DNA from: Alternaria dauci
Taxonomy: Eukaryota; Ascomycota; Dothideomycetes; Pleosporales; Pleosporaceae
Assembly: GCF_042100115.1 (NCBI RefSeq)
Contig: NC_091278.1
Location: 248,001 to 312,000 of the forward strand
DNA: 64,000 bases
Reading direction: 5' to 3'
How positions within the stretch are numbered: position 1 is the first letter of the stretch; each line of letters begins with the position of its first letter. The position numbers were made by a program, and so were the translations under genes. Under the pieces are notes generated by a model. The model did not search any database and was not told the origin of the DNA. It saw only the letters and a list, made by a program, of their open reading frames with translations. This document shows, piece by piece, positions 53,892 to 62,722 of the stretch.

Positions 53892-54500
53892 TCATTCTTC
53901 AGTCGATTGTCGATCTGACCAGAAGCCCTTGCCATAGCTGACGAGGATCTCCTGTCCACGCCCAATACCCTTTGCTCTCTTTCCACTCTTGCCAGCGCTC
54001 AGCACAAAGACACCAACTCTCCTCTCCACCTTCCCATTCCCAATGTCCACAAAAATATCGCGAAATTCGGCGCAGGGTGCTGAGGAGACACCGCGGTAGT
54101 CGTTGATAAATCGCGCTTCATTGCCCATGTTCGATGCATCTACGCCGATGCCAAGTTCGCGGTCGAGTGACAAGTCATAGTCGGATGCTTCATCAATGTC
54201 AGTCTGGTCGTGCACATAGCCCAAGTATGGCAGGATGAACGAGTCTGGTGGTAGATGCTGGTTAGCATATAGCGCATGCTGCCCGTGCGCGGGATGTGTA
54301 GAGTCCGTCACTGGTGTGATCTTGACATTTGGGTATGGTCCTTTGGGCTTGTAAACCTGTGTATTGTGCGCGAGATCGGACTTTGGCAGTATGAGTGCGC
54401 TGAGCTTGTCACCACCGAGCTTCTTCGAGTAGGAAGGTGCATGGAGGTAGATGGTTTGCCCATCCCATCCCTTTGGCACTGCACCTGATGGCCTAGGCAT
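53892..54500 (-). CDS. SET-domain protein
   Basis: 202 residues from the first ATG in frame (54500); the frame opens slightly earlier only with TTG, and an upstream exon is possible. After a polar N-terminus, KITPVTDSTHPAHGQHALYANQHLPP..FILPYLGYVH is the first SET sheet (cofactor region), MGNEARFINDYRG is the position of the usual RFxNHxC motif (here ND in place of NH), and EILVSYGKGFW is the catalytic-Tyr strand. There are no pre-SET cysteines, so it resembles short SET proteins with nonhistone or unknown targets. The altered N-H motif leaves activity uncertain. Confidence 0.75.
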   Translation of the reverse strand: MPRPSGAVPKGWDGQTIYLHAPSYSKKLGGDKLSALILPKSDLAHNTQVYKPKGPYPNVKITPVTDSTHPAHGQHALYANQHLPPDSFILPYLGYVHDQTDIDEASDYDLSLDRELGIGVDASNMGNEARFINDYRGVSSAPCAEFRDIFVDIGNGKVERRVGVFVLSAGKSGKRAKGIGRGQEILVSYGKGFWSDRQSTEE

Positions 54501-56182
54501 TCTACTGTCCAAAGTGCTAGAGCATGCGCCGCTTGCTCCTGAAGTCGGTGAGACCAGAATGGGTTCGAGGATGCGAGCTTAGCGGGTAAGCAAATCTCCA
54601 CACCCGGCAACAAAGGTATACAGATCCAAGGAAATCCACGGTACAGAGGTCGAATGGCGTGGCGATGTACTCAAATCGTGGAGTCGTAGTGTTGGTGGTA
54701 AAGTGAAAGGCGATCTCGAGTTATCGAGGGGCTCTTGCGTAGCCGGCATCACTTCGGCGCGAGGGCTAGAAGCGACAGGAACACCCATCTTCCTCGCCGG
54801 AGCTCTTCCTCTAATTTTACTCTACGCCTCACCGTTTATCGACTCAATTACCTTCTCGCGATTGCCCGGAAATAATAACCACTTGTGGAATATGATAATG
54901 CAAACAGATCGGGGTTCCTTCGTGTTGTGCGGCACGTCATTTGCTCTCCAGTAAAACACTCACGCCCAACTAGGTGCCGCGCTTGATGCGTAACCTCAGA
55001 CTACTATTGTGGCGCTCACTTAGTTCATGCGCGTCTCCTTGGGATTACTGTAGGCGAGATTGCGCTGTTACTATTCCGTCAACGAGTGCGTACTCACGCG
55101 GCGGATGGCTCTCGTAAGGGGAGCCCAAGTGTGACGAGAGCCGAGAAAGAGCTGGAAGCTGGCCAACACTCCACAAGACCACAGAAACTTCGGCAATGAT
55201 TTCCGCGACATCTTCGATGGCTGCCAATCCACGCAGCACTGGATGGGCTGTCGGCCCTTTGCTAGATCTAGTCCCAGGTCTAGATGCAAGGGCAATGCAG
55301 GAACCCGCTCGTCCCCACTATATCGTTGGCCAACGACCTCGACACCAACAGACCGCTCTAATTTGGCCCTTCTCCTATCAGCACTGCAAGCTATTCTTGC
55401 TCCGGCGCGGGGATTGCTCCAGATGTTGTCGCGATTAGCCATCCCCACTGCGATCGATATTTCGAGGTTGACTAGCAAGGCGCCCCTAACCATCGCTTTG
55501 TTCAGGTGTTCGTCGTCACCATCACGGTCAACAGCTCTACACCCGTCGCAACGCACTCTACACTCTGATGCAGTCGCGCAATTGCGCAACCTCTGCTCTG
55601 TTCTAGGCTTACATGCAGGTGCGGATCACAGACCGGAGATAGGTATCTGCCGGGCGATTGAACATGTTCCGCGTGCACAAGTCGAACACTGGGAGCCAAA
55701 GCGGTTAGGACGACGAGCGATGCGTTGAGGCGGCAAGGCCCCCTCGGCAGGGGAAATTGTCAAGCTCATTTCGTTTCTGCGCGCTGTCCACCACTTCATT
55801 GGTCCGCTCATGATCCATCAATAAACAGCTCACAACGGCCCATGTCGAAGCTTTCCGCAGGTCCCCCTATCCCGTACTATCGCCAGGCACAGTCCACCAA
55901 ACGGCGCCACCGGCACGCCAGAGCTTTCGCGATTCTACCAAACGAGCGAGACTATGCCAAAGCGCCCCTGTCCATAGACGCCGGCGTTCTTGGTCAGGCC
56001 AGCTCGTGTATAGTTCTATATAATGTCTTCGCCAGCTGCTCCTCAATTGTTTCTCTACCACACACTCATTACACTCACTAATACACGGTTATCACCGATT
56101 ACACTCGTTTCCAACGACCTCCAACGCCATACAACTTAATACCTTCCGTATTTTAATACCACCCCTCAAACCAACAATCAAG
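54501..56182. other. Intergenic, 1.7 kb, no gene supported
   Basis: Overlapping frames of 60-172 codons on both strands (for example 55071-55589 minus, 55243-55728 plus) with no motif. The right end is the leader and promoter of the cell-wall protein. Confidence 0.45.
56018..56024 (+). promoter_or_regulatory. TATA box of the cell-wall protein gene
   Basis: TATATAA about 160 bp upstream of the ATG at 56183, followed by a C/A-rich leader typical of highly expressed fungal genes. Confidence 0.45.
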
Positions 56183-56899
56183 ATGCGTTCCTTCGCCGTC
56201 ATTGCTGGCTTCGCCGCCGTTGCCCTTGCTGCTCCCCAGTACGAGGCTTACCCAGCTGCCCCAGCTTCGTCTTCGGCTCCCGCAGAGTACCCTGCCTACC
56301 CTGCCGAGTCCTCTTCGGCCCCTGCCTACGAGGCTGCCTCATCCGCTGCCGAGTACCCATCCTACCCCGCTGAGACCTCCGCTGCCTACGAGGCCTCCAA
56401 GCCTGCCTATGAGGCCAGCTCCGCTGCCCCGGTCTACAGCGCTACCAAGCCCGCTTACACCACCACCGAGGTTGTCCACGCCACCAGCTACGTCTGCCCT
56501 GAGCCAACCACCATCACCTACGGTGCTTCGACCTACACCATCTCCTCCAGCACCACCCTCTCTATCCCTGAGTACACCGCGACTTACGTCCACACCCCCA
56601 GCGCTGAGGTCCCGACTGTCCCCAAGCCCACTGCTAGTGTGACCGCTTCCGTCTCCGGCCACCCCTCTGTCCCTGAGGCTTCTCACACTGCTCCGGGATA
56701 CTCTGCTGCTCCTCCCGCTCCCCTGTACCCCAGCTCCAACGGCACCGTTCCCCACGTCCCTGCCGGAACTGGCTACCCCACTGGTACCGGTGCTGTCCCC
56801 AGCTCCACCAAGCCCGCCACTCCTGAGTTCACTGGTGCTGCTGGCAAGGTCACCGTTGGCTTCTTCGCCATCGCTGGTGCCGTCGCTGCTTTCTTGTAA
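56183..56899 (+). CDS. Secreted Ser/Pro/Tyr-rich GPI-type cell-wall protein
   Basis: An intronless frame of 238 residues. The signal peptide is MRSFAVIAGFAAVALAAPQ. Residues about 20-100 are imperfect repeats of an EYPxYPAExSSAPAYEA type unit; a short folded-looking core (TEVVHATSYVCPEPTTITYGAS) with one Cys follows, then a Thr/Ser/Pro stretch and a C-terminal hydrophobic tail (GFFAIAGAVAAFL) after FTGAAG, fitting a GPI signal. Strong codon bias and a TATA element suggest high expression. Structural wall protein or adhesin is inferred. Confidence 0.85.
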   Translation: MRSFAVIAGFAAVALAAPQYEAYPAAPASSSAPAEYPAYPAESSSAPAYEAASSAAEYPSYPAETSAAYEASKPAYEASSAAPVYSATKPAYTTTEVVHATSYVCPEPTTITYGASTYTISSSTTLSIPEYTATYVHTPSAEVPTVPKPTASVTASVSGHPSVPEASHTAPGYSAAPPAPLYPSSNGTVPHVPAGTGYPTGTGAVPSSTKPATPEFTGAAGKVTVGFFAIAGAVAAFL

Positions 56900-58149
56900 G
56901 CGGTTCGCTCATGAGTGATTTGTCGGGACATGGTTCTCCATGTCTCTGCTAGTCTCTTGTCGAGTTTTGGAAAGAGGAGGAAATAAAACATGGCTTCACG
57001 GGTTACGACTTCAACTCTGCATCACGATTCAGTCTAGGATTGGGAGCGCGGTGTTGGCGGTACGAACTCTTGCTTCCTTGCGCAAGCACAGTCGCAGCAG
57101 CATTTCGATGGTTAATATACTTGGTATTGTAATACGCCTTGGTTGGAATGCTTACTGGCCCTATGGAGGGAGTCGTGTGGTCCGGTGGTCTTCTTGTTCC
57201 TAGATTCTTTGCCTGTTCTTGAGAAGAGTCGACTACTTAATGACATGATTTCCACCTCTACTTCACGGCATGACTATTCAACGTCTGATACCCTTGTACA
57301 TATTCTCGCATGAATTTTATTCGACACTTTTTACACTTGATTTCATCTCCTATCGTGCACGTTTTGTCATTCTTCTTCCATCGATATCTCGTATGTCATG
57401 TCGTTGAACGTCTTTCTTCTTTTTCCAATACCTTGATGATGATCGTTCGCAACACACGTGAGTGCCCCCTGAGACCCTGACCCAGGAAATTGCACAGGCC
57501 GCCTTATCCTGCAACACGGCATCTGGCCCCCAACCCATTCATCCGCTTATGGACACACATTTATCCGACAAACGTCAAAATGCGTCACCCTTCTCCCGCG
57601 CGTAATTTAGAATCGGTTCCTCGGCACCGGAATCATTCTTTTTACGGACATTTCCTCATTTATGGTGACGGGGTGGGTGCTGCTCGCGCGATTCACGCTA
57701 ATCTGTTTTGGGACGCGACGTGGCTCACGCTGCGGCACAGGAACGACTATGATCCCTGGGATGACCTTCCTCCACGATAACGCCATGTTGCAGTCTACCG
57801 ATCTGCAAAGCCTAATTAGGCAGGTCAATATTGCCCAAGCGCGCATTCGCACACGCCGCTTGTTATGAGCCCAGGTCTTCCCGGTGAAGTCGGACTCTTC
57901 CAAGGTTGGTCTCCAACCACCAAAGCATCATTGAAGGACATCGTCGCGTACGATGACATGTCATGCAGTGCTATACGGACCTTGTGCACTCAACTACATA
58001 CTCAGAGCAGTAAGGGGCATCACTCACCCTGAAGCAAAGTTTAAAGCCAGAATTGGGAAGGGATGAAAGCTTGCGTGTATTGGTTAACCAGCTTTGTTGA
58101 GTACACAGCGCCCAAAGCTGGCTTAAAGTTTGTGAGCGGAAATGAGACA
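56900..58149. other. Intergenic, no gene supported
   Basis: Two overlapping frames of under 100 codons (57490-57780 plus, 57607-57903 minus) lack motifs. Confidence 0.45.
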
Positions 58150-58826
58150 AGTGATGGTCCGTTCACGACTCTTCATCCTCGACTCTGGCGGAGGATCTTT
58201 AGGCATACTGCTGGACTTGACACCGATCCCCAATTGCGGCTTCATCTGAGTAAGCCGTTTAGCGTTCCGTCTCCCAAGACGACTGGTCCTTAGCGCGCGC
58301 ATACCGCAATGCCGACCTTCAGATGCTCATACAGCTCACAAACTTCTTTGCTGGCGTTTGCCTCGATCCAGATATTCGGGATGCGATAGAATTCTACTCT
58401 GACGAACAAGGTAAAGAGCTGGCTCCAGACGGACAGAACCATATCGTTGAAGCGGATGCGATGAACGTCTTAGAACGATTTGGCGGAGCCTATCGAGCTG
58501 AGTGACGTGTCATCAGCAGCAGATAATGGCATTACGTACAACCAAATCTTCGATAACGATGTCCGAATTGGAAAGATTATAGATGGCGAGATCATCGACG
58601 AGATCTTGGCTGATGAGCAAGAACTCCAGGAGGTTTACCTCATGCCCTCGAGTTGAAGACCGATGAGAAGCCTAGGCACCTTCTAGAAGACCAGGGCGAA
58701 TTCGGTGACGGTCAGAGAATTGATTCATTGGAGCGTCCGCTAAAAAGAAACGATTCCGTCGAAGACAAGCCCGCCGGCTCATCACCTAGTCTAGACTCAA
58801 AGAACTTCATCGCCTCCGACCAGTAA
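58150..58826 (+). pseudogene. Frameshifted relic of a Pleosporales-type hypothetical gene
   Basis: Protein-like sequence continues through three plus-strand segments in alternating frames without introns: a first piece to about 58275 (LRLHLSKPFSV), 58263-58502 (DDWSLARAYRNADLQMLIQL, FFAGVCLDPDIRDAIEFY), then 58498-58653 in another frame (NGITYNQIFDNDVRIGKIID) and back again at 58650-58826 (SPSLDSKNFIASDQ then stop). Alternating shifts look like small insertions and deletions in a dead gene, or assembly errors. Family unknown. Confidence 0.5.
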
Positions 58827-59299
58827 GGAATCTGAGAGACACGGAGACGACCCTTACAGATGCTTGAAGAATTCGATAGGTGACACGCTGTGTGTGAAAG
58901 CGTTGTGTAGGCAATGTCTTCTCTCCGTAAGCTGCCTAACTGAGTAGCTGATATACTAAAGCTATCTTCCGTGTTATATCTTCGTGCTGGAGTAAGATAG
59001 CAGACTACGAAGAGCGAACGGTCGTTGATGGTGCGCAGTCAAGAAATCGTGCTTCACAGATTGCGAATGCAGTGAGTCAGATCTGAATGGCATCTATAGC
59101 ACGAGCAGCAATAGTAAGTACACTACTGGACCAAGGCGCAGTATAGACCGGCTGTGTAGACATTCCGAGTTGATCCACATGTTTGGCAGACATCCATCAG
59201 CCTCTGGATGCGTCTGGGCCACTATACCTCAGCAGATCAAGTCCTTGTGAGCAAAAGTGCTTCCCAATGTCAGACATCATTGGGTGCTCTCGTAACTAT
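58827..59299. other. Intergenic, left border of the RiPP-type cluster
   Basis: No gene seen; contains the 3' region of the UstYa-like gene. Confidence 0.5.
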
Positions 59300-60307
59300 C
59301 TACCATTCTCTCTCCTCAGTAGGCACCTCTCCCGTTTCCTCCCAATGGCGTATCGCATCTTCATAGGCTTTGTGGTAAGCCTTTCGTCGCTCCTCCATTG
59401 AAGGACGGTCTGGATGGCTCTCATCAAACTCCCTCTCTAACTGGCGGAACTCCGCATCTGGCGGAAGGGGATCATATCCTTCCGTCGGCTGAATGTAAAA
59501 TACTCGCAGGTCTTTGTCCACACGATTTTCTTCACTAAAGCGTATCATCGCGTCCAGATCTCGACACTGACGGTTGTAGGTGAGCTCGGGATCTGCCGTA
59601 GGCTCCCCTTCGACCCAAACGTAATTCATAACTTCGTATCCGACGTGGCACGTCAGGTGATCTAGCAAAGCGTGGAGGCAATGCTTTGTGTGAATCCAAT
59701 CCATCGTATCGTTTGGGTATCTGTAATGCTCGCGATACAGCCGTTTCCGGATGTGGTCGAGGCAGTGAATGTTGTGCGTGTGAGCAAATCGCGTGATAAA
59801 CTTCTTCTCGCCGTAGCCAAAGTTCTGTGGGACACCGATATAACGATCTGGGTCTTTGCCGAGGATGCGCATGTCGTCTTCTGTTATCAGGAAGGGATAA
59901 CCGGTGGTCAGCGCATGCCATGCTGCGTCGACTTCTGGGCTTGGTGACTGCTGCCAGATGGTTCCGTTGCTTCCTGCAAAGACGGGGATATTGGTGTGGT
60001 TGAAGCGGGTGCTTCGATCAACGTTTTGCAGGAACGATGGTTCTGATATCATGCTGTATTAGCTACAGTTTCCGTGACGGGAAGATGACGTACCAGATAG
60101 GACCTGTTCTTTCTGTGTATACTGAAACGTCAAGCCAAAGACAAAGAACAGGATAGCCACCACAGTGTATTTCAAGAAAGAGCAAAGCAGCTGGAGAGAG
60201 AGAACAGGTTTCTTGCGGACTTCACCGTTTGGAACTGCTGATGGCAACAGGTCTTCTGACTCTTCAGCGTCTTCACTTTGAGACAGCTTGCGCCACGAAT
60301 GGTCCAT
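59300..60307 (-). CDS. UstYa-family (DUF3328) membrane oxidase, RiPP/mycotoxin-type tailoring
   Basis: Two exons on the minus strand, 60094-60307 and 59300-60042, with a 51-bp intron (GTACGT..ATCAG); 318 residues. An acidic cytosolic head is followed by one membrane helix (about 37-60) and a lumenal domain: SPSPEVDAAWHALTTG, then HNIHC (161-165) and HTKHC (189-193), the paired HxxHC motifs that define UstYa/DUF3328. Known members bind metal and oxidatively cyclise ribosomal peptides (ustiloxin, phomopsin, asperipin) or act in other mycotoxin pathways. The C-terminal approximately 70 residues are charged and longer than usual. It is divergently transcribed from the next HxxHC protein, 643 bp away. 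Confidence 0.9.
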
Positions 60308-60950
60308 GATGTCTTGTACGTGATGGTACAGATACGTCCGACGCTTCTGGCATACAAAGTCAACGAAAGCTCATTAGACTCGCTGTGCGCTTTCCGAGGC
60401 AGCAACGATACCTAACGACCCCCACACAACATGCTTACTAACAGCCTCATTGCGGGACGGATCCTTCGGAACATCATTACTGAGGGGTAGATGCATGCAT
60501 CGGGGCGAAGCTGCATGCTTTCGAGGCAGAATAAGCTGTTCTACCGGCTGTGTACGGCCTTGATTCGGCACATTTGCGGGCCGGCCCCGTCGGACGCCAT
60601 CGCTGTATATCTTCAATATCAAAAGTTTAATCCAAGGACCGCGTACTTCTCCCTCAAATACCGCTAGTGGATCAACACGATGTCAGCTCAAGTCTGCCAC
60701 GAGACGGTCCGCTGATGATAAGAGTCTCCACCTTGCAGTCAACCAACGATACCGTACACTCTTCGATTAGACATATGCACCATTCTACTTTACAAATCAT
60801 CCCGTTTTTCGCTACTTAAGTCTACGAATTAGGAAGAGAGAGGTGAAACCACACCGATCGAACGGGAAGTCAGAGTAAGCACTCCACTACAACTGTATCC
60901 TAGACCCCACCTCACGCCGTACAGTACAGCTCCACACATATACGAAACCG
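60308..60950. promoter_or_regulatory. Shared divergent promoter of the two HxxHC genes
   Basis: 643 bp between two outward-facing cluster genes. No gene inside (an 82-codon minus frame at 60374-60622 lacks motifs). Co-regulation from this region is inferred. Confidence 0.45.
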
Positions 60951-61619
60951 ATGTTTCGCCGCTTCTTCATTTTCCTCAAACCGTTGAGCGCGGGTGCGGA
61001 GGTCGGAGCCGCAGAAGAGCGAGTTGGGCTCACTTCACTCTCGACAAAATACAGCAGCGACGATCCCAAGCCACGAAAAAACCTTATCCTCCGAGGAGTC
61101 GTCGCCATCCTCGTTGCCGTTCTAACTGTATATGGAGCTTATGCGGCCGGATCCCAGACCCTCGCAACGCTGACACGAGATGACGCCTCATGTGTATGTG
61201 GTGTCACGACTGCCGAAGGAATCTCGCGGAACTGCAAGTTTGATGAGATCGAGCTATGCTGGTTGAGGCCGGAGTGTATAGACTCCAAGCTTACGCATGA
61301 ATTCATGACGGCTTCTCGTTCCGACCCCGGGGGTGTTTGGCTATACCAAACTGAGCTTGATGGCAAACAGCGTCTGATCAACGGCACCGAGCTATCGATG
61401 CTCATTGAGCCTGGGCGGACCATATGGTTTACCTACGAGCAGCATGTTGCACATTGTGTTTTTGCGTGGAGAAAGCAGTTCCGGCAGCAGTTCACAGGCA
61501 TCGTGATGCCTACGACGGCATCAGATGAGGGACATATCAGGCATTGTGGTGAAATGTTTATGCTAAACGCTAGCTTGGAGGAGAGACGCACGAAGCTGGT
61601 GTATCCTTCTGAAGTGTAG
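60951..61619 (+). CDS. Second membrane-tethered HxxHC protein (UstY-related)
   Basis: An intronless frame of 222 residues. A basic N-terminal head and one membrane helix (about 46-66) are followed by a lumenal domain with CVCG at 81-84, [11 protein letters not shown] (101-111), [14 protein letters not shown] (HxxHC at 165-169) and GHIRHC (HxxHC at 195-199). The CxCG ... WLxPxC ... HxxHCxxxWRK ... HxxHC layout is a large unnamed fungal family I recall near secondary-metabolite genes; the twin HxxHC motifs and topology parallel UstYa. It probably works beside UstYa on the adjacent precursor peptide (inference). Confidence 0.8.
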   Translation: MFRRFFIFLKPLSAGAEVGAAEERVGLTSLSTKYSSDDPKPRKNLILRGVVAILVAVLTVYGAYAAGSQTLATLTRDDASCVCGVTTAEGISRNCKFDEIELCWLRPECIDSKLTHEFMTASRSDPGGVWLYQTELDGKQRLINGTELSMLIEPGRTIWFTYEQHVAHCVFAWRKQFRQQFTGIVMPTTASDEGHIRHCGEMFMLNASLEERRTKLVYPSEV

Positions 61620-62278
61620 TTAGATCAGCTGAAGCTATCGTCAAAGAGCAACTAGCGCTCACAAAATGCATGTGGCATCGTCCCGTCCCCGACGACGGTC
61701 CATTCTCAAGCATCAGGCTTGGCCACGCTTAGTCAAGACGTACCTCCGCAGAACCCACCAAACAAGTGGGGATAGTTTTTTGAGAATCGATGTGGAAGAG
61801 CGCTGATCGCGAGCATGTGGGGAGACGAATGACGACGAGTTGAACACCTAGTAACCCAGTTAGCTATGAGGATGCAGCTTGGCCAACCATTGCCAAGCTA
61901 CCGAGCAAGTAAATGGTACGATTGTGGCAGTTCATGGTGGAGAGTACACTCTGACGGCCATTCGTTGGAACCTGAAGACATGCATTGTCATTCGCTGAAC
62001 TCTGCCATACCGTCAGACGTCCGGTAGGCCGCGTGTACTTTACAGGAGACAAGCCCATGTACCAGAGATGACCGAGCGTCATTACGAACTTTGTAACTGA
62101 ACTCGGGTTACATGGCCAGAAGGACGTTAGATCATCTTCATCTTTATCAGCAGAGAGGCCTACAAATAGCTGCCCAGAAATGCGTGTGGCTATTTGTCTT
62201 TTCCTACACAAACACAGTTGAATCTTGCGAAGACCCCTAAGCCCAGTTTTATATTCTCACTCGTACGCATAGCCCAAC
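61620..62278. other. Intergenic, promoter of the precursor peptide gene
   Basis: A 115-codon minus frame at 61864-62211 has no motif and is not called. A TTATATTC element lies about 30 bp before the precursor ATG. Confidence 0.45.
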
Positions 62279-62583
62279 ATGCACAAGAGCTTGTTCCTTC
62301 TCATCGCTTTGGTTGGATTATCGGCGGCAGCCGCTTCTCGTAAGTTTCCTTTCAGCACCGTGATAGGAAAATGACCGTACTAATTGTCGAAGCTGGTGCA
62401 GAAGAACCTCATAATGTGAAGAAGCGCGCTACCTATATTGATTTATTCAGAGATGAGGGGCCAGCTCCGGCGCCAGAAGTGGAGGTTGAAGTGAAGGAAA
62501 AGAAGCGCGCTACCTACATCGATCTGTTTAAAGACGAGGGCCCCGCACCTGCGCCGGAGCAGGAGGCCGAGAATAAGGAATGA
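62279..62583 (+). CDS. Predicted RiPP precursor peptide with two KKR-flanked core repeats
   Basis: Two exons, 62279-62339 and 62402-62583 (62-bp intron, branch TACTAAT; an alternative acceptor at 62392 adds three residues); 80 residues. Residues 1 to about 19 are a signal peptide (MHKSLFLLIALVGLSAAAA). Two 27-residue repeats follow, each KKR-ATYIDLF-(R/K)DEGPAPAPE plus an acidic Val/Glu or Gln spacer; KKR codons are at 62419-62427 and 62500-62508. Signal peptide, Kex2 sites and repeated Tyr-containing cores are the hallmark of dikaritin precursors such as UstA. The core differs from those I know (YAIG, YVIPID, and GLKLAF in victorin). The second repeat uses different synonymous codons (TAT/TAC, TTA/CTG), so the peptide is conserved over the DNA. 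Confidence 0.85.
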
Positions 62584-62640
62584 TCGGGCCGTTCAGGTAG
62601 CGGAGAAGAATGTCGACGACAAGGGCGGTGTCGGAGAGGG

Positions 62641-62651
62641 ATATATATAAA
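62641..62651 (+). promoter_or_regulatory. TATA box of the GT90 gene
   Basis: TATATAAA (62644-62651) 72 bp before the ATG at 62723. A start site about 30 bp downstream would exclude the earlier ATG at 62657, supporting 62723. Only 139 bp separate the precursor stop from this start, a compact arrangement. Confidence 0.55.
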
Positions 62652-62722
62652 GGAATATGAATGAATGCCAGACGTACTGTTCTCATGTTGAGCCTTCTAC
62701 CGTGCCTGCACTCACTACAACC

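Noticed and set aside
61864..62211. 115-codon minus-strand frame in the RiPP-type cluster
   Set aside because: No signal peptide, core repeat or domain; lies in the precursor promoter region.
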